Positions 13,695 to 16,022 of a DNA stretch of 16,022 bases are shown in pieces. Both the position numbers and the translations under genes were made by a program. Location of the stretch: positions 1-16,022 of the forward strand of contig JBLHHI010000075.1 in NCBI GenBank assembly GCA_047614125.1, written 5' to 3'. Numbering within the stretch: the first letter of the stretch is position 1; the number at the start of each line of letters is the position of its first letter. Under the pieces are notes generated by a model. It saw only the letters and a list, made by a program, of their open reading frames with translations. It searched no databases and was not told where the DNA came from. The stretch is from JBLHHI01 sp047614125 (GTDB lineage Bacteria; Bacteroidota; Bacteroidia; NS11-12g; UBA9320).

Positions 13695-14324
13695 TTGGAT
13701 AAAACATACTCCACTTTAAACGCATATAATAGACTTGCCCCTCTTTATCAGCGGATTAAGAAACTGGTTTTTGGAAATCGATTGGATGTGGCTGCATCCA
13801 TGTATTTTGAAGACCTACCAAAAAAAGGTCGAATTCTGGTCATTGGCGGTGGCGACGCCGGTTATTTAACCATGCTTCCGGCAAACGCACAGCTTGTTTA
13901 TCTTGACTCTTCGTCGACTATGTTGGCTCGAGCCAAAAGAAAGATGATTCAGCAAGATATTGAATTTGTACACAACGATCTCTTTCAATTTACTTCCTAC
14001 CAACCCTTCGATGCCATCGTATGTAACTTTGTACTCGACCACTTCCAACCCATCCAAATCCAAGCCATTTTATCTAGATCTGCATCCATGCTAAATCCAG
14101 CCGGATTGCTCCTAGTTTCAGATTTCAAAAAACCCGATGGATCCAGTCAAGCGCAATACAAATGGCTCATTTCTTTGATGATCTTGTTTATTAATCTATG
14201 CACCGCCATGGATGTTAAAAACTTGTCGGACATCCAACATTGTCTGCAACAGTCTGATTTTAAACCTCTTAAATACGCAGTGTCGAAAAACGGACTCCTT
14301 TTTGCCTCTGTGTGGATGAAGTAA
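13695..14324 (+). CDS. Class I SAM-dependent methyltransferase
   Basis: A 209-residue soluble methyltransferase. The N-terminus YNRLAPLYQRIKKLVFGNRL (11-30) resembles small-molecule methyltransferases that begin 'YN-x-x-AP-x-Y'. Motif I is GRILVIGGGDAGYLTML (45-61), the acidic end of strand 2 is VYLDSS (68-73, Asp71), and FDAIVCNFVLDHF (105-117) is the motif II region. A hydrophobic stretch at 157-172 may contact membrane or a hydrophobic substrate. The start is TTG 13695: a stop lies at 13683-13685 in frame, and the first ATG (codon 36) would remove the conserved N-terminus. The substrate cannot be told; menaquinone-type enzymes share the fold but the signature is not clear. It diverges from proline dehydrogenase with 110 bases between them. 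Confidence 0.8.
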   Translation: MDKTYSTLNAYNRLAPLYQRIKKLVFGNRLDVAASMYFEDLPKKGRILVIGGGDAGYLTMLPANAQLVYLDSSSTMLARAKRKMIQQDIEFVHNDLFQFTSYQPFDAIVCNFVLDHFQPIQIQAILSRSASMLNPAGLLLVSDFKKPDGSSQAQYKWLISLMILFINLCTAMDVKNLSDIQHCLQQSDFKPLKYAVSKNGLLFASVWMK

Positions 14325-14345
14325 GACACTAAAAAAAGTGCTTAC
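14321..14345. terminator. Hairpin at the methyltransferase stop codon
   Basis: GTAAG-a-CACT (14321-14330) pairs with AGTGCTTAC (14337-14345), a 9-bp stem with one bulged A and an A-only loop. It covers the TAA stop of the methyltransferase and precedes the next gene's TTG by 17 bases. No T run follows, so it could be an attenuating or mRNA-stabilising hairpin rather than a full terminator. Confidence 0.4.
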
Positions 14346-14362
14346 CGAGTTAACATAGAGAT

Positions 14363-15529
14363 TTGGAAGTTCAACTACATAGCAACTTAGTAAAAGGAAA
14401 ATTAGTCCTTATCATTCTGCTGAGTACTGCATTTTTTAGCCAAGCCACCACCGTTAATTTTTATGGCCACACTATTTTCTTTGAAAACGCTAGTGTAGCC
14501 AACCTACAAATTCCAAGTCGTTTGCAACAAGCCAATGTGAGCCAATTATCGGCACGAATGCAACATATTGCAAATGCTAAGTTGTTGAATGATTTTGCTA
14601 CCACTCAACAAACCTACGATCTCGACAATATGGGCATGGTTTTGTTGGTTCAGGCTTGGTCGAAGCAGATGCACTCCAATTCATCCGTTCAAAATCTGGC
14701 CCAATACACCGTTTTAAAGAAGTTGAATATTAAGGTTTTACTCACATTCACTTCCGAGCAGCTCTCATGCTTTGGAGTATTAAAAAATCAACCGGCCAGT
14801 TCTGTTTACATTTATTATGGCGGCATTCGATACACCAATCTCGATTTTAAAAACAAAAGCCTGATGGGCAATCGATTCATATTCACAGATGCCGATAATG
14901 ATTCATACAAGGTAATTGACGTACTCGCAAAAAAGCCAAAGTTAAACGCACACATCACCCAAAGAGCGCTGCTTTGGGTTTACAACAAAAAAACCTATCA
15001 GCTAACCGCCAAGAGCAATGCTTCGTTGATGGCATATTTAAACGATTTACCCGAGTACGAACTCGGAGAGCGATATGTTGTTCAAGAAGGTTCTAAGGCC
15101 TTTAAAGAGTCTGTAATCGATGGTTTGAGGGAATACAGCAACGAGTTCACTTCGTTGGAAGACAAGGCCAATTTCTTATTGAGCTTTGTGCAGCATGCCT
15201 TCCAATATCAAACGGATCAAGATCAATACGGTCAAGAAAAATACAATTATCCCGAAGAAACCGTAGTAAGTGCCTTTTCAGATTGCGAAGACCGCACCTT
15301 GCTTTTAGCCTACTTATATAAAGACATCTTACACGTGGAAAGCATTATTCTGTATTTTAAGGATGCCAAACACGTATGCTTAGCCGCAAACATACCGCGG
15401 TATCGAAATGGCTACTCGTTGCAATACCAGGGACTCTCCTACCAAGTTTGCGAACCCACCGGTTATGGATTTAAGGTTGGGGATGTTTCCACGCCACTTT
15501 CGGGCATCACCGAAGTGATTGAGTTATAA
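14363..15529 (+). CDS. Exported transglutaminase-like cysteine protease-fold protein
   Basis: A 388-residue protein with an N-terminal signal or anchor (KGKLVLIILLSTAFFSQA, 11-28), a large unrecognised middle domain (about 30-245) and a C-terminal transglutaminase-like domain (about 255-375). The catalytic pattern is EETVVSAFSDCEDRTLLLAY (298-317) with Cys308, KHVCLA (336-341) with His337, and YQVCEPTGYG (360-369), where Glu364 stands near the usual third catalytic position. It may cleave or crosslink peptides in the periplasm, or be a non-enzymatic relative. TTG 14363 is the only usual start between the in-frame stop at 14351-14353 and residue 66, so ATG is excluded if the signal peptide is real. 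It follows the methyltransferase by 38 bases. Substrate and role are unknown. Confidence 0.75.
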   Translation: MEVQLHSNLVKGKLVLIILLSTAFFSQATTVNFYGHTIFFENASVANLQIPSRLQQANVSQLSARMQHIANAKLLNDFATTQQTYDLDNMGMVLLVQAWSKQMHSNSSVQNLAQYTVLKKLNIKVLLTFTSEQLSCFGVLKNQPASSVYIYYGGIRYTNLDFKNKSLMGNRFIFTDADNDSYKVIDVLAKKPKLNAHITQRALLWVYNKKTYQLTAKSNASLMAYLNDLPEYELGERYVVQEGSKAFKESVIDGLREYSNEFTSLEDKANFLLSFVQHAFQYQTDQDQYGQEKYNYPEETVVSAFSDCEDRTLLLAYLYKDILHVESIILYFKDAKHVCLAANIPRYRNGYSLQYQGLSYQVCEPTGYGFKVGDVSTPLSGITEVIEL

Positions 15530-15738
15530 CGGTTTGGCTATAAGAATAGTGCGGTTGTGTGAGAGGATATTCCAAAGGGAAATCAGGCATAGAAAAAAGG
15601 CGCAAATTCTTGATTAAGCACTAAACTAAGCATTATTTTTATATGTTGTTGGCATTTCGTTGTTTCAAATATTTACTTGTTTATATCCTCTCTTTCTAGA
15701 AGCTAATATTTTCAATATAAAGAAATAATTTCAATTTT

Positions 15739-15757
15739 ACTTTCCAATTCGGAAAGT
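15739..15757. promoter_or_regulatory. Operator 1, palindrome ACTTTCC-N5-GGAAAGT
   Basis: ACTTTCC (15739-15745) and GGAAAGT (15751-15757) are exact reverse complements around AATTC. It overlaps the expected -33 region of the promoter whose -7 box is at 15763-15770. It shares the pattern TTTCC-N-AT-N-CGGAAAGT with operator 2. Confidence 0.7.
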
Positions 15758-15762
15758 TACTG

Positions 15763-15770
15763 TATCTTTG
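15763..15770 (+). promoter_or_regulatory. -7 box TATCTTTG between two operators
   Basis: This is an exact match to TAnnTTTG. A -33-like TTTC (15741-15744) lies 18 bases upstream, inside operator 1. Transcription would start near 15777, inside operator 2, giving a leader of about 40 nt before ATG 15816. Confidence 0.6.
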
Positions 15771-15785
15771 TTTCCGATACGGAAA
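15771..15785. promoter_or_regulatory. Operator 2, palindrome TTTCCG-ATA-CGGAAA
   Basis: Six-base perfect arms surround ATA, and the right side continues GT as in operator 1. Its centre (15778) is 30 bases from that of operator 1 (15748), about three helical turns, so two regulator dimers could bind the same DNA face. Confidence 0.7.
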
Positions 15786-15815
15786 GTAATAACTTATTAA
15801 TAATTAATTTATACC

Positions 15816-16022
15816 ATGACAGAAAAGAAACAAATTCAATCCAAAGAGGCTCAGGAAGCACTTGATTCAATTAACGAAATGAAATACGCAGGCCTAAAAC
15901 GAGTCTTACCAACTCCAATATGGCTTGGTGCTATTTTGGGAATACTAATAGGAACTCAAATTGCATTGTTGGGTGCTGAGATTAGAACGTACAATACGAT
16001 TCTAATCGTATTAATTGTAATT
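15816..16022 (+). CDS. Small membrane protein, 3' end cut by the window
   Basis: 69 codons of an open frame that runs off the window. The N-terminus is hydrophilic and helical (MTEKKQIQSKEAQEALDSIN, then EMKYAGLKR), followed by hydrophobic stretches at about 34-52 (IWLGAILGILIGTQIALLG) and from about 61 onwards. It therefore looks like an integral membrane protein with a cytoplasmic N-terminal helix and at least two membrane segments. No family name can be given with certainty. It lies downstream of a promoter held between two palindromic operators, so its expression is probably tightly repressed. A winged-helix regulator gene just beyond the window is a reasonable expectation, but nothing here shows it. 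Confidence 0.7.
   Translation, partial: MTEKKQIQSKEAQEALDSINEMKYAGLKRVLPTPIWLGAILGILIGTQIALLGAEIRTYNTILIVLIVI

Larger units (their letters stand above)
15530..15815. other. AT-rich intergenic region with promoter and tandem operators
   Basis: This 286-base stretch is visibly richer in A and T than the genes to its left. The first 200 bases show nothing recognisable. The last 80 hold a TATCTTTG -7 box flanked by two palindromes. The change in base composition begins about 15640 and continues into the next gene, so the right edge of the window may belong to a different genomic context. Confidence 0.6.

Noticed and set aside
14358..14365. GAGATTTG overlapping the TTG start of the transglutaminase-like gene as a -7 box
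   Set aside because: It lacks the TA of TAnnTTTG, and its use would leave the coding region without a start codon.

Overview
The window looks like chromosome of a member of the Bacteroidota, probably Flavobacteriales-like. The grounds are Bacteroidota-type promoter -7 boxes (TAnnTTTG), a two-gene cytochrome oxidase subunit III arrangement, an HU-CCDC81/SPOR protein, a plug-less TonB-receptor-like barrel, and recA, folC and proline dehydrogenase proteins of the lengths and motifs usual in that phylum. No database search was possible, so the taxonomy is inference.

Layout. (1) Positions 1-3988, plus strand: the 3' part of a heme-copper oxidase operon (two adjacent subunit III genes, subunit IV), then SCO (copper delivery), a DUF420/CtaM-like protein, an FkbM methyltransferase, a small exported Cys-x-x-Cys membrane protein and a DUF983 zinc-ribbon membrane protein. 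The genes are tightly packed, with several 1-4 base overlaps. (2) 3989-4799: an 811-base gene-free stretch between convergent units. It holds nested inverted repeats, three copies of a 12-base motif and a strong 43-nt-arm palindrome, and ends in the recA terminator. (3) 4803-5849, minus strand: recA. (4) 5850-6194: divergent regulatory region with a perfect 17-base palindrome. (5) 6195-12435, plus strand: an outer-membrane barrel, a cytoplasmic-HU/TM/periplasmic-SPOR protein, ExbB/TolQ, ExbD/TolR and TonB/TolA-like proteins, then folC. Together they could span cytoplasm, inner membrane, peptidoglycan and outer membrane. (6) 12415-13584, minus strand: proline dehydrogenase, convergent with and overlapping folC. 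(7) 13695-15529, plus strand: a SAM methyltransferase and an exported transglutaminase-like protein, both with TTG starts. (8) 15530-16022: an AT-rich region with two near-identical palindromic operators around a promoter, driving a small membrane protein cut by the window end.

Most of the window is housekeeping. The least explained parts are the structured 4125-4565 element, the envelope-spanning cluster, the tandem operators at 15739-15785, and the repeated placement of -7 boxes almost on top of start codons.
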